Positions 23,074 to 32,223 of a stretch of 64,000 nt of DNA are shown here, in pieces. Numbering within the stretch: the stretch's first letter is position 1; each line of letters starts with the position of its first letter. The notes below the pieces were generated by a model. That model saw only the letters and a list, made by a program, of their open reading frames with translations. It did no database searches and was not told where the DNA came from. The position numbers and the translations under genes were made by a program. The DNA is from Hordeum vulgare subsp. vulgare. Its lineage: Eukaryota > Streptophyta > Magnoliopsida > Poales > Poaceae. The stretch lies in contig NC_058520.1 in the NCBI RefSeq assembly GCF_904849725.1, forward strand, positions 323,899,186 to 323,963,185. The letters are read 5' to 3'.

Positions 23074-23316
23074 TGTTGGGGAACGTTGCATGGGAAACAA
23101 AAAAATTCCTACGCACACGAAGACCTATCATGGTGATGTCCATCTACGAGTGGAGATTAGATCTACGTACCCTTGTAGATCGCACAGCGGGAAGCGTTAA
23201 GAAACGCGGTGGATGTAGTGGAACGTCTTCACGTCCCTCGAACCGTCCCACAAACCATCCCGCGATCTAGCGCCGAACGGACGGCACCTCCGCATTCACA
23301 CACGTACGACTCCCAC
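23074..23316 (-). repeat. Old Angela 5' LTR, piece 3 (LTR 3' end)
   Basis: The plus strand reads TGTTGGGGAACGTTGCATGGG, the reverse complement of the CCCAACA LTR terminus. It continues through the 'agacctatcatggtgatgtccatctacgag' block common to all Angela LTRs here. Similarity ends near 23311-23316, where an unexplained dozen bases (ccacgttcaagtc) precede the gypsy LTR. Confidence 0.85.
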
Positions 23317-24425
23317 GTTCAAGTCACTCGTAGGCAATGGGTCGGTGACTTGTTGGATGACATTCATCATGCAACAGTTATAACACGGAGAGATATGTGG
23401 CTAGCTCCCGTTCGTCAATGTGATGTATGCATGCATTCCGTGTGTCGTCATACGTGCTTAGGGAAAAGAACTTGCATGACATCTACTGTCCATCCCTCCC
23501 GTGGCAGCGGGGTCCAAAAGGATACTACGGGATATTAAGGTTCTCCTTTTAATAAAGAACCAGACCAACGCATTAGCACTTGGTGAACACATGAACTCCT
23601 CAAAATATGGTCATCACCGAGAGTGGTTCCGGTTATTGTCACTCCGGGGTTGCCGGATCATAACACATAGTAGGTAACTACAACTTGCAAGATCGGATCT
23701 AAAACACACATATATTGGTGACAACATAATAATTTCATATCTAAAATCATGGCACTCAGGCCCTAGTGACAAGCATTAAGCATGGCAAAGTAGTAGCAAC
23801 ATCAATCTCAGAACATAGTGGATACTAGGGATCAATCCCCGTCAAAACTAACTCGATTACATGATAGATCTCATCCTAGTCATCACCGCCCAGCGAGCCT
23901 ACAAATAGATTACTCACGAACGATCAGGAGCTTCATGGAATTGGAGAGGGAAGAAGGTTAATGATGACGATGGCAATGATTTCCTTGATCCGGAGCCCAA
24001 AACGGACTCCAGATCTGCCCTCCAGATGAAGAACGGGATGTGGCGGCGCCTCTGGATCGTGAAACACGATGAAATGTTCTCTCTTGATTTTTTTCCGGGA
24101 CGAAAGGGAATAAATAGCGCTGGAATTGGGGGCGGCAGAGCCAAGTGGGCCCCACAAGCTTGGTAGCCGCCGCCAGGGGGGCGCGGCTACAGGGCTTGTG
24201 GCCCACTGGCCCGTCCCCTCCGGTGGATCTTTGCGCAAGTATTTTTCATATTTTGCAGAAATTTTCAGGACGTTCCGAGAACTTTCATTTCTGCACAAAA
24301 ACAACACCATGGCAATTCTGCTGAAAACATCGTCAGTCCGGGTTAGTTCCATTCAAATCATGCAAATTAGAGTCCAAAACAAGGGCAAAAGAGTTTGGAA
24401 AAGTAGATACAATGGAGACGTATCA
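23317..24425 (-). repeat. 3' LTR of the Athila-type element, truncated
   Basis: The minus-strand start TGATACGTCTCCATTGTATC lies at 24425, directly after a purine tract. From 24425 down to about 23325 it matches 31645-30535 closely. The remaining roughly 545 bp found in the other LTR (29990-30534, including the trinucleotide-rich run) are absent, and Angela sequence begins instead. Confidence 0.9.
24145..24206. repeat. Inverted-repeat hairpin in the Athila 3' LTR
   Basis: The plus strand reads GTGGGCCCCACAAGC, then GGTAGCCGC, a short G-rich loop, GCGGCTAC and GCTTGTGGCCCAC. The two arm pairs (GTGGGC..CACAAGC/GCTTGTGGCCCAC and GTAGCCGC/GCGGCTAC) can form a nearly continuous stem. Equivalent hairpins lie at 31351-31413, 27729-27788 and, in another family, 56676-56736. 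Confidence 0.8.
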
Positions 24426-24442
24426 ACTCCCCCAAGCTTAAA
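24426..24442 (-). promoter_or_regulatory. Polypurine tract before the Athila 3' LTR
   Basis: Minus strand TTTAAGCTTGGGGGAGT abuts the TGATACG start of the 3' LTR, as expected for plus-strand priming. Confidence 0.9.
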
Positions 24443-26215
24443 ACCTTGCTTGTCCTCAAGCAACTCAGTTGACAAACTGAAAGAGAAAGAAAAACTTTGA
24501 CAAACTTTGTTCGATCTTGTTGTTGCAACTATGTCTAACTCATAACCAGAATTTCAGCAAGATCACACGCAATATGAATAGGTGGTATCTCGCTAGCTCT
24601 TTCTGAGACCGCGAAACATAAATGCAGAGCACTTTCAAAGATCAAGGGCTGACTAAACATTGTAATTCATAGCAACGAAGATCCAGTCATAGTCATACTC
24701 AATATCAATCAAAATTAAAGCATAAAAATGATAGGGGTGCTCTCTAATTGGTGCTTATACAAGAGGAGGATGACTCAACAGGAAAAATAAATAGACAGGC
24801 CCTTCGCAGAGGGAAGCATTGATTTGCAGAGGTGCCAGAGCTCAAGCTTTGAAAACAGAGATAATAATTTTGGGTGGCATGCTTTCATTGTCAACGCAAT
24901 GACCAAGAGTTCTCAATATCTTCCATGCTACACATGCTATACGCGGTTCCCAAACAAAAAAGTAAAGTTTTAACTCCCCCACCACCAATCAATCAGACTC
25001 CACAGCTAGCCGAATCCTCGGGTACCGTCCATACTAACATCAATCCGGGGGGAGTCTTGTTTTACAGTTATGTTTTCGATTTAAGCGTGGAACTGGGCAT
25101 TCCAATTACCGGCCCCTTTCTCGTGAATGACAGTGAATAAACACATGTCGAGGATAACACGCCTAACATGGAAGATATCAATAGCCGCCTCTCACCACAT
25201 GAGCGGTTCGGGCATGCAAAACAGATTATTTCTTGAAGGTTTAGAGAATGGCACATGCAAATTTACTTGGAACGGCAGGTAGATACCGTAAATAGGTAGG
25301 TATGGTGGACTCTCATGGAAAAACTTTTGGGTTTATGGAAGTGGATGCACAAGCAGTATTCTGCTTAGTACAAGTGAAGGCTAGCAAAAGACTGGGAAGC
25401 GACCAACTAGAGAGCGACAATAGTCATCAAGATGCAATAAGTTTGACTAACATTGAGTGCAAGCATGAGCAGGATATAAATCACTACGAATACGAACATC
25501 ATAGAGGCTATGTTGATTTTATTTCAACTACATGCATGAACATGCGCCAAGTCAAGCCACTCGAATCGTTCAAAGGAGAATACCATCCTATCATACTACA
25601 TCATAGTCATCTCAAAATCTATGTTGGCAATCAAGACAAACCATTATAAGCTCTCAGCTAATTAAGCATGGCATCAGAAACTATGATCTCTAAGTTGTCA
25701 TTGCAAACATGGTTCTCTCACAACAAAGCTGAATCTGGGATGACAAGCTAGTCATATTTACAAAAACAAAATAGATAGAGTTCATACCAGCTTTTCCAGT
25801 CTCAGTCACTTCATCATATATCATCATTATTGCCTTTCACTTGCACGATCGAACGATGTGAACAATAATAAGAGTGGTCGTGCATTGGACTAAGCTGAAA
25901 TCTGCAGGCAAACACAAAGGAGAAGACAAAGTAATACGACTCTTTAACAAATGAACAGGTATGCATGCAAGAGCCACTAAACATTGTAACCATGGTCTTC
26001 TACCTTGACTCAAAGAAAAAGAAAACTATTTACACGGGAAAGCTCCCAACATGCAAAAGAAGAAAGGAAAATCTTTTTGGGTTTTCTCAAAAGGACACAA
26101 AACAAGAAAACAAGAAAACAAAAATAAACTAGCATGGATAATACAGTGGCAAAGTGTAAACACCGATTAACAAAGTGAAAGCATAAGCATGAATGTAAGG
26201 TTGGTGAGAACACGT
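24443..26215 (-). other. Long 3' untranslated region of the Athila-type element
   Basis: This 1.8 kb has no conserved frame on either strand and is T-rich on the element strand. It carries an acceptor-like TTTGTGTTTGCCTGCAG (minus strand, near 25900) and lies between two purine tracts. Such long 3' regions after the accessory ORF are usual for this group. Confidence 0.7.
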
Positions 26216-26230
26216 ACTCCCCCAAGCTTA
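26216..26230 (-). promoter_or_regulatory. Second, internal polypurine tract copy
   Basis: Minus strand TAAGCTTGGGGGAGT is identical in core to the tract at 24426-24442 but lies 1.8 kb upstream, 70 bp after the accessory ORF stop. It could act as a second plus-strand primer, or be the relic of an earlier LTR junction. Confidence 0.7.
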
Positions 26231-26298
26231 GTCTTTTGGCCTAGCTTGCTATACTCCCAAGGCGGGAAATAACCAGCTCCGGGATACTCCGGAGGAGA

Positions 26299-27318
26299 CT
26301 ATGGATGCCACTGCTGTGTGACCTCCTCTGGCTCCCACTGATAAACTGGCGTCTGGTACTCGACTGGCAGCTCGGGCACGGGCACCTGTGGTTGGGCCAA
26401 GCCCCAATATGCGTAGATGTCCGAGGGCATAATAGTGTACCTGCCTGCATGAAGATCGAACAAAGAAGGAGCAGGCAAAGTAATAGTCTCTCGAGTACCC
26501 TGACTAAATACGAGGTCATAAATCATCCGTCTACTAGCATCTCTATCCAGAAAATCATGGCGAACCATGCTGTCATAATCCAGATATTTCTCAGGAAGAA
26601 GCATCTCTTCTTCCTCGTGAAGTTTAATAGGTATCTCAAAGTGTCTAGCAAGACGAGTAGCATAGATACCTCCATAAACGATACCTTTGGAACGGTTTGT
26701 GTTCAACCGCTGAGCTACTATAGCACCTAGGCTATAAGTCTTATCGTTATAAAGGCCTTCGCGCAAAACCGCAAGGTCTGGAGAGCTAAGTGATCCAGAC
26801 TCCCCACGGCCAATCAAACATTTTCCCACAAATAATGAGAAGTACGGAAGCACAGGAAAGTGTATGCTAGCAATTGTAGCACGAGACACTCCTCTCTCCT
26901 CTCCAACAGCAATAGTACTTATGAAATCCTCCAAGTCCCATTGACGAGGGTCATGAATATCCCCAACATAAGGTAATTTGCATACATTGCAAAAATCCTG
27001 TAGTGTCATGCACTGGGGGATGTCGTATAACATGAACTCAACCATGGGAGGATTCTTCCTCGGATAAAAGTTGAAGCTTTGAACGAAAATATTGGTGAGG
27101 AGGAGGTATTGTGAGCACTTAGCTTCAACGAACGCGGTAAGACCTACGTTCTCCACCAAGTAATAAAAGTCTGCATAAAGCCCAGCGGCGCGCAAAAATT
27201 CATCACTTGGCCACTCGCACACTCAAACTTCTGTGACTCGAGGAACCACGTACTTGGGCTGGTTCTTCTCATCCTCCTTGGGGTTACGGCTTGAAGAGCC
27301 GCTCAAGAACCTCCTCAT
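26299..27318 (-). pseudogene. Accessory ORF of the Athila-type element (one internal stop)
   Basis: The minus-strand ATG at 27318-27316 opens a basic, Ser-rich N-terminus (MRRFLSGSSSRN). One TGA (27225-27223, codon 32) interrupts it, after which the frame runs unbroken to TAG at 26301-26299, about 339 codons in all. Recognisable segments include CEWPSDEFLRAAG, QYLLLTNIFVQSFNF, RARSL-like acidic linkers, GRGESGSLSSPDLAVLREGLY, GGIYATRLARHFEIP, LPAPSLFDL and a Pro/Glu-rich tail. It matches a class of Triticeae retroelement ORFs I remember as hypothetical proteins, with no assigned function; it is neither gag nor pol. There are no membrane segments or signal peptide. The stop fits a CGA to TGA change. 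It sits where Athila elements carry an env-like or additional ORF. I do not know its role. Confidence 0.7.
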
Positions 27319-27346
27319 CTTTTCCTTTTTGTAGCTCTGAAAAATT

Positions 27347-27569
27347 CTGAAATTTTTGGAGACTTCGAAAGAAAAGTGAGTAAGGATTAACCCAACTCAT
27401 AGCAACTACTCCTACTAGTGCCTAGAGACCGTATCATGCGCTACAACTACTTGGGACCAGCTAAAATCAACATTTCAAGCTCAAGAACAGGGTCACCAAG
27501 GTAGCAAGAATACGCGAAGGATAAAGCAATAGAGTAGAAACTAATTGGACCAATGGAGGAGTCACTTAC
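27347..27569 (-). other. Candidate 5'-UTR intron upstream of the accessory ORF
   Basis: On the minus strand a consensus donor (CTTG then GTAAGTGAC, boundary at 27569) and an acceptor (AAAAATTTCAG, boundary near 27347) frame about 223 nt. A second acceptor-like CAG lies 10 nt further on. The ORF start is 30 nt downstream. This arrangement would give the accessory ORF its own spliced leader. It is a sequence-based inference only. Confidence 0.4.
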
Positions 27570-27728
27570 CAAGGAGTAATTTCCCCAAAACGGTTCGGAG
27601 AATGGTGCTTTGAGCAAGGAGATCGAAAATCTCATCCAAATGAGCAAGAACACGGGTTTAAGCTGCGAAATGATTTTTTTGGAGGTAGAAGAAGAGGATG
27701 GGAGCTGGAATGAGTGGAGGGGGTCCTT

Positions 27729-27788
27729 GTGGGCCCCACAAGCTTGGTAGCCGCCACCAGGGGGCGCGGCTACAGGGCTTGTGGCCCA
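27729..27788. repeat. LTR-like hairpin copy inside the Athila-type element
   Basis: The same hairpin as at 24145-24206 occurs here, between the protease fragment and the accessory ORF. Flanking sequence to about 27910 also resembles the LTR (TTTTCAGGACC..CCGGAGAACTTTTATTT compared with TTTTCAGGACGTTCCGAGAACTTTCATTT). The stretch is a partial LTR-derived module of about 200 bp upstream of the ORF's putative intron. Confidence 0.75.
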
Positions 27789-28114
27789 CTGGTGTGGCCC
27801 CCAGGCCAACTCTCAGTCCTAGTGTTTTTCAAATATTGCAGAAAAAATCATACTAGATTTTCAGGACCACCGGAGAACTTTTATTTTCGGGGTATTTTTC
27901 TCCGGGACGCTAAAACAGAAAGCAGGATAAACTAAACTAAATCTATCATTTTTCTTCTAAGCAACAGAAAGTGAAAGCTTAAAACAGAGGTATGTGACTC
28001 CTTGATTCATCCATTTCATGGTCATCGAAAGAAATCCGTCAATGGGGTTGATCAAATCCTCATGACAAAACCTTTTCGAATCGCAAGAGGAAACGGAGAA
28101 TTGTCAAATAGCCA

Positions 28115-29914
28115 CTAAGTCACCTCAATGGGGATATGTATCTCCCCAACAAGCAAATCATACTTCATCTTGACACGAGGAATAGGGCATTCAAAGCTCC
28201 CAATAAGAATCGATGAAGTTTTTTCGATAGCATTGATGCAATGCACTTGATATCGTTTCTTCGGAAAGTGCACTGTATGCTCATTACCGTTGACATGGAC
28301 AGTGACATTGCCTTTGTTGCAATCTATAACAGCCCCTGCAGTGTTTAAAAAGGGTCTTCCGAGGATGACAGCCATGGCATCGTCCTCGGGAATATCCAAG
28401 ATAACAAAGTCTGTTAAGATGGTGGTGTTAGCAACCACAACAGGCACATCCTCGCAAATGCCGACAGGGAAAGAGTTGATTTGTCGGCCATTTGCAGCGA
28501 GATTTCAGTGGGTGTCAACTTATCCAGTTCAAGTTTACGATGAAGAGAGAGAGGCATAACACTAACACCGGCTCCAAGGTCACATAAGGAAGTTCTTACG
28601 TAGTTTCCTTTAATGGAGCAAGGTATAGTGGGCACTCCGGGATCACCAAGTTTTTTAGGAGTTCCACCTTTGAAAGTGTAATTGGCGAGCATGGTGTAGA
28701 TCTCAAGATCTGGTATCTTCCGTTTATTAGTCACGATGTCTTTCATGTACTTGGCATACGAAGATATTTTGAGCATTACAATTAACCACATCTGCAGAAA
28801 GACGGGTCTTATCATTTCAATAAAGCGCTCAAAATCCTCATCATCCTGTTTCTTGGATGGCTTAGGAGGAAAGGGCATAGGTCTATGAACCCATGGCTCC
28901 CTTTCTTTACCATGCTTCCTAGTAGTGAAGTCATTCTTATCGTATCTCTTAGGTTATGGGTTATCATGATTAACCGTAGGTTCAATCTCCACATCCTTAT
29001 CATTGCTAGGTTGAGCAACATTATGAACATTGCTGTCCATATTGTCACCAAGTTAATGTTCATCACCAGATTGTGTTTCTGCATCAGACGCAGAAATATC
29101 ATTTGGTTCTTCAGGTGTGACAGTATTTGGTGAACTGACATGTAGGTTTCTATCATCCTTCTTATTCTTAGGATGACTAGGTGTATCAGCATTAATTCCT
29201 TGAGAATCTTGATCAATTCTCTTAGGATGGACTTCAGGATACAAAGGTTTCGGAGTCATTTTGCCTCCTCTAGTAATGACTCTAACAGAGTTGTCATTTA
29301 ATTAATTAAGAAATTCGTTCTGAGCTTTAAGTACTTGTTCTACCTAAGTAGTAATCATAGAGGCATGTTTACTCAGAAGCTTCAGATCATTGACATTTCT
29401 CTCTACACAAGCACTTAAATGACTAAGCATACGAGTACTTTGTTCCAAATGTCTGCTAACATAATCATTGAAACTCTGTTGTTTGGCAACAAAGTTGTCA
29501 AATTCATCAAAGCATAGGCTAGCAGGTTTATCAAAAGGAATATCACTCTCATCAAACCTACGCAGAGAATTCACTTCTACTACTTGTATCGGGTTATCGA
29601 GACCATGGATCTCTTCGATAGGTGGTAGATTTTTGACATCTTCAGATCTAATGCCTTTCTCTTGCATAGATTTCTTGGCTTCTTGCATATCTTCGGGACT
29701 GAGGAATATAATACCTCTTTTCTTAGGAGTTGGCTTAGGAGGTGGTTCGGGAAAAGTGCAAGCATTATCGTTGATCAAGATTTCTAGCAGGAGGTGGTGT
29801 CACAAACTTACTCATAACTGGAGGTGAATCAAGTGCAGAGCTAGATGGCAGTTCCTTACCTCCCCTCGTGGTTGAGGGCAAGACTTTGGTTTTTGGATCT
29901 TTCAGATTCTTCAT
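28115..29914 (-). pseudogene. Shortened gag and Athila-type protease
   Basis: The minus-strand ATG at 29914 starts MKNLKDPKTKVLPSTTRGGK, a gag N-terminus familiar from this group. It jumps to the C-terminal gag region (PPKPTPKKRGIIFLSPED, SLCFDEFDNFVAKQQSF); the retrotrans_gag core and zinc knuckles are missing. Linkers rich in Asp/Asn and Pro follow (PMPFPPKPSKKQDDEDF near 28870). The protease has the active-site motif LCDLGAGVSVMPLS (Asp codon 28581-28579) and, after a frame change near 28450, the flap-to-end part ILGRPFLNTAGAVIDCNKGN. Several stops and frameshifts occur. No reverse transcriptase follows the protease, where it would be expected; the LTR-like hairpin module begins instead. 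Confidence 0.85.
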
Positions 29915-29966
29915 AGTGATCAGCAGATATAAATCCCAAGTGACTCAGAGAATATAGCAATCCCTT

Positions 29967-29983
29967 CCCCGGCAACGGCGCCA
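29967..29983 (-). promoter_or_regulatory. Primer-binding site of the Athila-type element
   Basis: Minus strand TGGCGCCGTTGCCGGGG lies a few bases (TTTTTC) past the LTR end. It is the Asp-tRNA-complement type usual for Athila-clade elements in Triticeae. Confidence 0.85.
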
Positions 29984-30025
29984 GAAAAATGCTGTTGATG
30001 TGCAACTATTCCTGACTTGATGCCT

Positions 30026-30340
30026 CCTCGGCAACGGAGTCAGAAAAGATCTGCTCCCAATTGCTAAACAATTAGAAATTGTTTTGCAATAGCCTACCAG
30101 CGCGTGGGATCGAGGCAGTTTTCAAAGGTAGAGTATTCAACCCAAATTTGTTGGTTCGCGCGACGGGAAGTGAAAGAATATTCTCAAGTATTAGCAGCTG
30201 AATGTGTTAGATTCAACCACACCTTAAAGATTAGTATGTGCAAGCAAATTGTCAACATCAAAGTAGTATGATAACAACGGTGCCAGAAACGATCTATTGA
30301 CGGCAGACTATTCCTAACTGTTGTATCAATGGCGCCAAAA
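30026..30340 (-). repeat. Cluster of primer-site-like motifs in the LTR end
   Basis: Minus-strand motifs resembling TTTCTGGCGCCGTTGCC occur at 30026-30046 (TTTTCTGACTCCGTTGCCGAGG), 30273-30290 (GTTTCTGGCACCGTTGTT) and 30327-30340 (TTTTGGCGCCATTGA). The real site is at 29967-29983. Two are associated with a repeated phrase (ACTATTCCTGACTTG at 30006-30020; ACTATTCCTAACTG at 30307-30320). Confidence 0.6.
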
Positions 30341-30535
30341 AAGTATTGTAGCAGGTAGCAGTAGTGTAACGAGTAACATCAGTGGCAAGGAACAACAGTA
30401 GTGATAGCAGTAGCAAGTAGCAACAGTAGCAAGTAACAGTAGTGGCAGCAGCAGCAGGACAAAGCAAGTAACAGTAGCAGCAACAGTAGTAACAGCAGCA
30501 GAGCAAAACAAGTAACAACAGCAGTGGGACAAACT
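30340..30535 (-). repeat. Trinucleotide-rich run in the Athila 5' LTR
   Basis: The plus strand shows about 195 bp of interspersed CAG, TAG and AAC words (AGTAGCAACAGTAGCAAGTAACAGTAG). On the minus strand it translates to Leu/Cys-rich nonsense. The run is absent from the partner LTR because that LTR is truncated here. Confidence 0.8.
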
Positions 30536-31350
30536 CGTAGGCAATGGGTCGGTGACTTGTTGGATGACATTCATCATGCAACAGTTATAACACGGAGAGA
30601 TATGTGGCTAGCTCCCGTTCGTCAATGTGATGTAGGCATGCATTCCGTGTGTCTTCATACGTGCTTAGGGAAAAGAACTTGCATGACATCTATTGTCCAT
30701 CCCTCCCATGGCAGCGGGGTCCAAAAGGATACTACGGGATATTAAGGTTCTCCTTTTAATAAAGAACCGGACCAACGCATTAGCACTTGGTGATCACATG
30801 AACTCCTCAAACTATGGTCATCACCGGGAGTGGTTCCGGTTATTGTCACTCCGGGGTTGCCGGATCATAACACATAGTAGGTAACAACAACTTGCAAGAT
30901 CGGATCTAAAACACACATATATTGGTGACATCATAATAATTTCAGATCTGAAATCATGGCACTCGGGCCCTAGTGACAAGCATTAAGCATGGCAAAGTAG
31001 TAGCAACATCAATCTCAGAACATAGTGGATACTAGGGATCAATCCCCGTCGAAACTAACTCGATTACATGATAGATCTCATCCTACTCATCACCGCCCAG
31101 CGAGCCTACAAATAGATTACTCACGAACGATGAAGAGCTTCATGGAATTGGAGAGGGAAGAAGGTTGATGATGACGATGGCGACGATTTCCTTGATCTGG
31201 AGCCCAAAACGGATTCTAGATCTGCCCTCCAGATGAATAACGGGATGTGGAGGCGCCTCTGGATCATGAAACGCGATGAAATATTCTCTCTTGATTTTTT
31301 CCGGGATGAAAGGGAATAAATAGCGCTGGAATTGGGGGCGGCAGAGCCAC

Positions 31351-31413
31351 GTGGGAGCCACAAGCTTGGTAGCCGTCGCCAGTGGGGGTGCGGCTACAGG
31401 GCTTGTGGCCCAC
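31351..31413. repeat. Inverted-repeat hairpin in the Athila 5' LTR
   Basis: Copy of the hairpin at 24145-24206 with a few substitutions (GTGGGAGCCACAAGC ... GCTTGTGGCCCAC). The inner arms are GTAGCCG and CGGCTAC. It lies just upstream (element sense) of the TATTTATTCCC core region near 31315. Confidence 0.8.
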
Positions 31414-31645
31414 TGGCCCGTCCCCTCCGGTGGATCTTTGTGTAGATATTTTTCATATTTTCCAGAAATATTCTCCGTAAATTTTCAGGACGTTCCGAGA
31501 ACTTTCATTTCTGCACAAAAACAACACCATGGCAATTCTGCTGAAAACAACATCAGTCCGGGTTAGTTCCATTCAAATCATGCAAATTAGAGTCCAAAAC
31601 AAGGGCAAAAGAGTTTGGAAAAGTAGATACGATGGAGACGTATCA

Positions 31646-32223
31646 ATGATCTACTCCTGCAGGGCTCCGCTCGAGCTCCACAGAAATCCGATCTAGAGGT
31701 AAAACTATGTGGAATAGGCTAGAGTTGCATGTGGCAAAGTTTTGTCTCAAAAAGCCCTAAACCACGACTATATATAGGAGGAGGGGGGAGGGGCTAGCCT
31801 TGAGGCACAAAGCCTCAAGGTGCGCTGGCCGCCAGGAGGAGGACTCCTCCTCCAATTCGGTTTGGGAAGGAGGAGTGCTCCTCTTCCTTCCCACCTCCCT
31901 CTTTCGTTTTTCCTTTTTTTTTCTTTTGGTATTTTCTTATGTGGCGCCATAGCCCTCTTGGGCTGACTCCACCAGCCCAATAAGGACTTTTGGCACCACC
32001 CTAGGGCCTTGGGCTAACTCCCGGGTGGGTGGGCCCCTCCCGGGAAACACCCGAAACCCATTCGTCACTCCCGGTACACTGTCGGAATTGCCCAAAAAAT
32101 TTCGGTGACCAAATGAAACCATCCTATATATCAATCTTCGTTTTCGGAACATTCCAAAAACCCTCAGGGCACCCGTGATATCATCAGGGACTCCGAACAA
32201 CATTCCGTAACCACACATATAAC
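31646..32223 (-). repeat. Old Angela 5' LTR, piece 2
   Basis: The right flank of the Athila element resumes Angela LTR sequence (ATGATCTACTCCTGCAGGGCTCCGC). It runs through the TATATATAG box near 31773 to ACATATAAC at 32223, where the complete Angela-type element begins. It is more diverged than the LTRs of that inner element, consistent with greater age. Confidence 0.85.

Larger units (their letters stand above)
23317..31645 (-). mobile_element. Non-autonomous Athila-type gypsy element with accessory ORF
   Basis: On the minus strand: 5' LTR (31645-29990), Asp-tRNA-type primer site, shortened gag (start near 29914), protease, an LTR-like hairpin module, an accessory ORF (27318-26299), a 1.9-kb untranslated region with two purine tracts, and a 3' LTR (24425-23317) truncated at its far end. 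No reverse transcriptase, RNase H or integrase is present. The protease motif DLGAG and the Asp-tRNA primer site place it in the Athila clade (Sabrina/Fatima-type by memory). It sits inside an old Angela LTR. Confidence 0.9.
29990..31645 (-). repeat. 5' LTR of the Athila-type element (about 1656 bp)
   Basis: The minus strand starts TGATACGTCTCCATCGTATC (31645) and ends ...ACATCAACAGCA (29990), just before the primer site. It is longer than the partner LTR because its far end survives. That end includes a trinucleotide-rich run and several primer-site-like motifs. The hairpin is at 31351-31413. The 29990 end rests on the TG/CA rule and primer-site spacing, since the partner LTR is truncated. 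Confidence 0.75.

Noticed and set aside
26305..26730. Plus-strand frame opposite the accessory ORF
   Set aside because: It is the antisense shadow of the conserved minus-strand ORF and has no domain.
29967..29983. tRNA gene fragment
   Set aside because: Only the 3' acceptor complement is present, beside an LTR end; it is a primer-binding site.
30294..30581. Leu/Cys-rich minus-strand frames resembling membrane segments
   Set aside because: They arise from the trinucleotide-rich run in the LTR; three phases give similar low-complexity strings.
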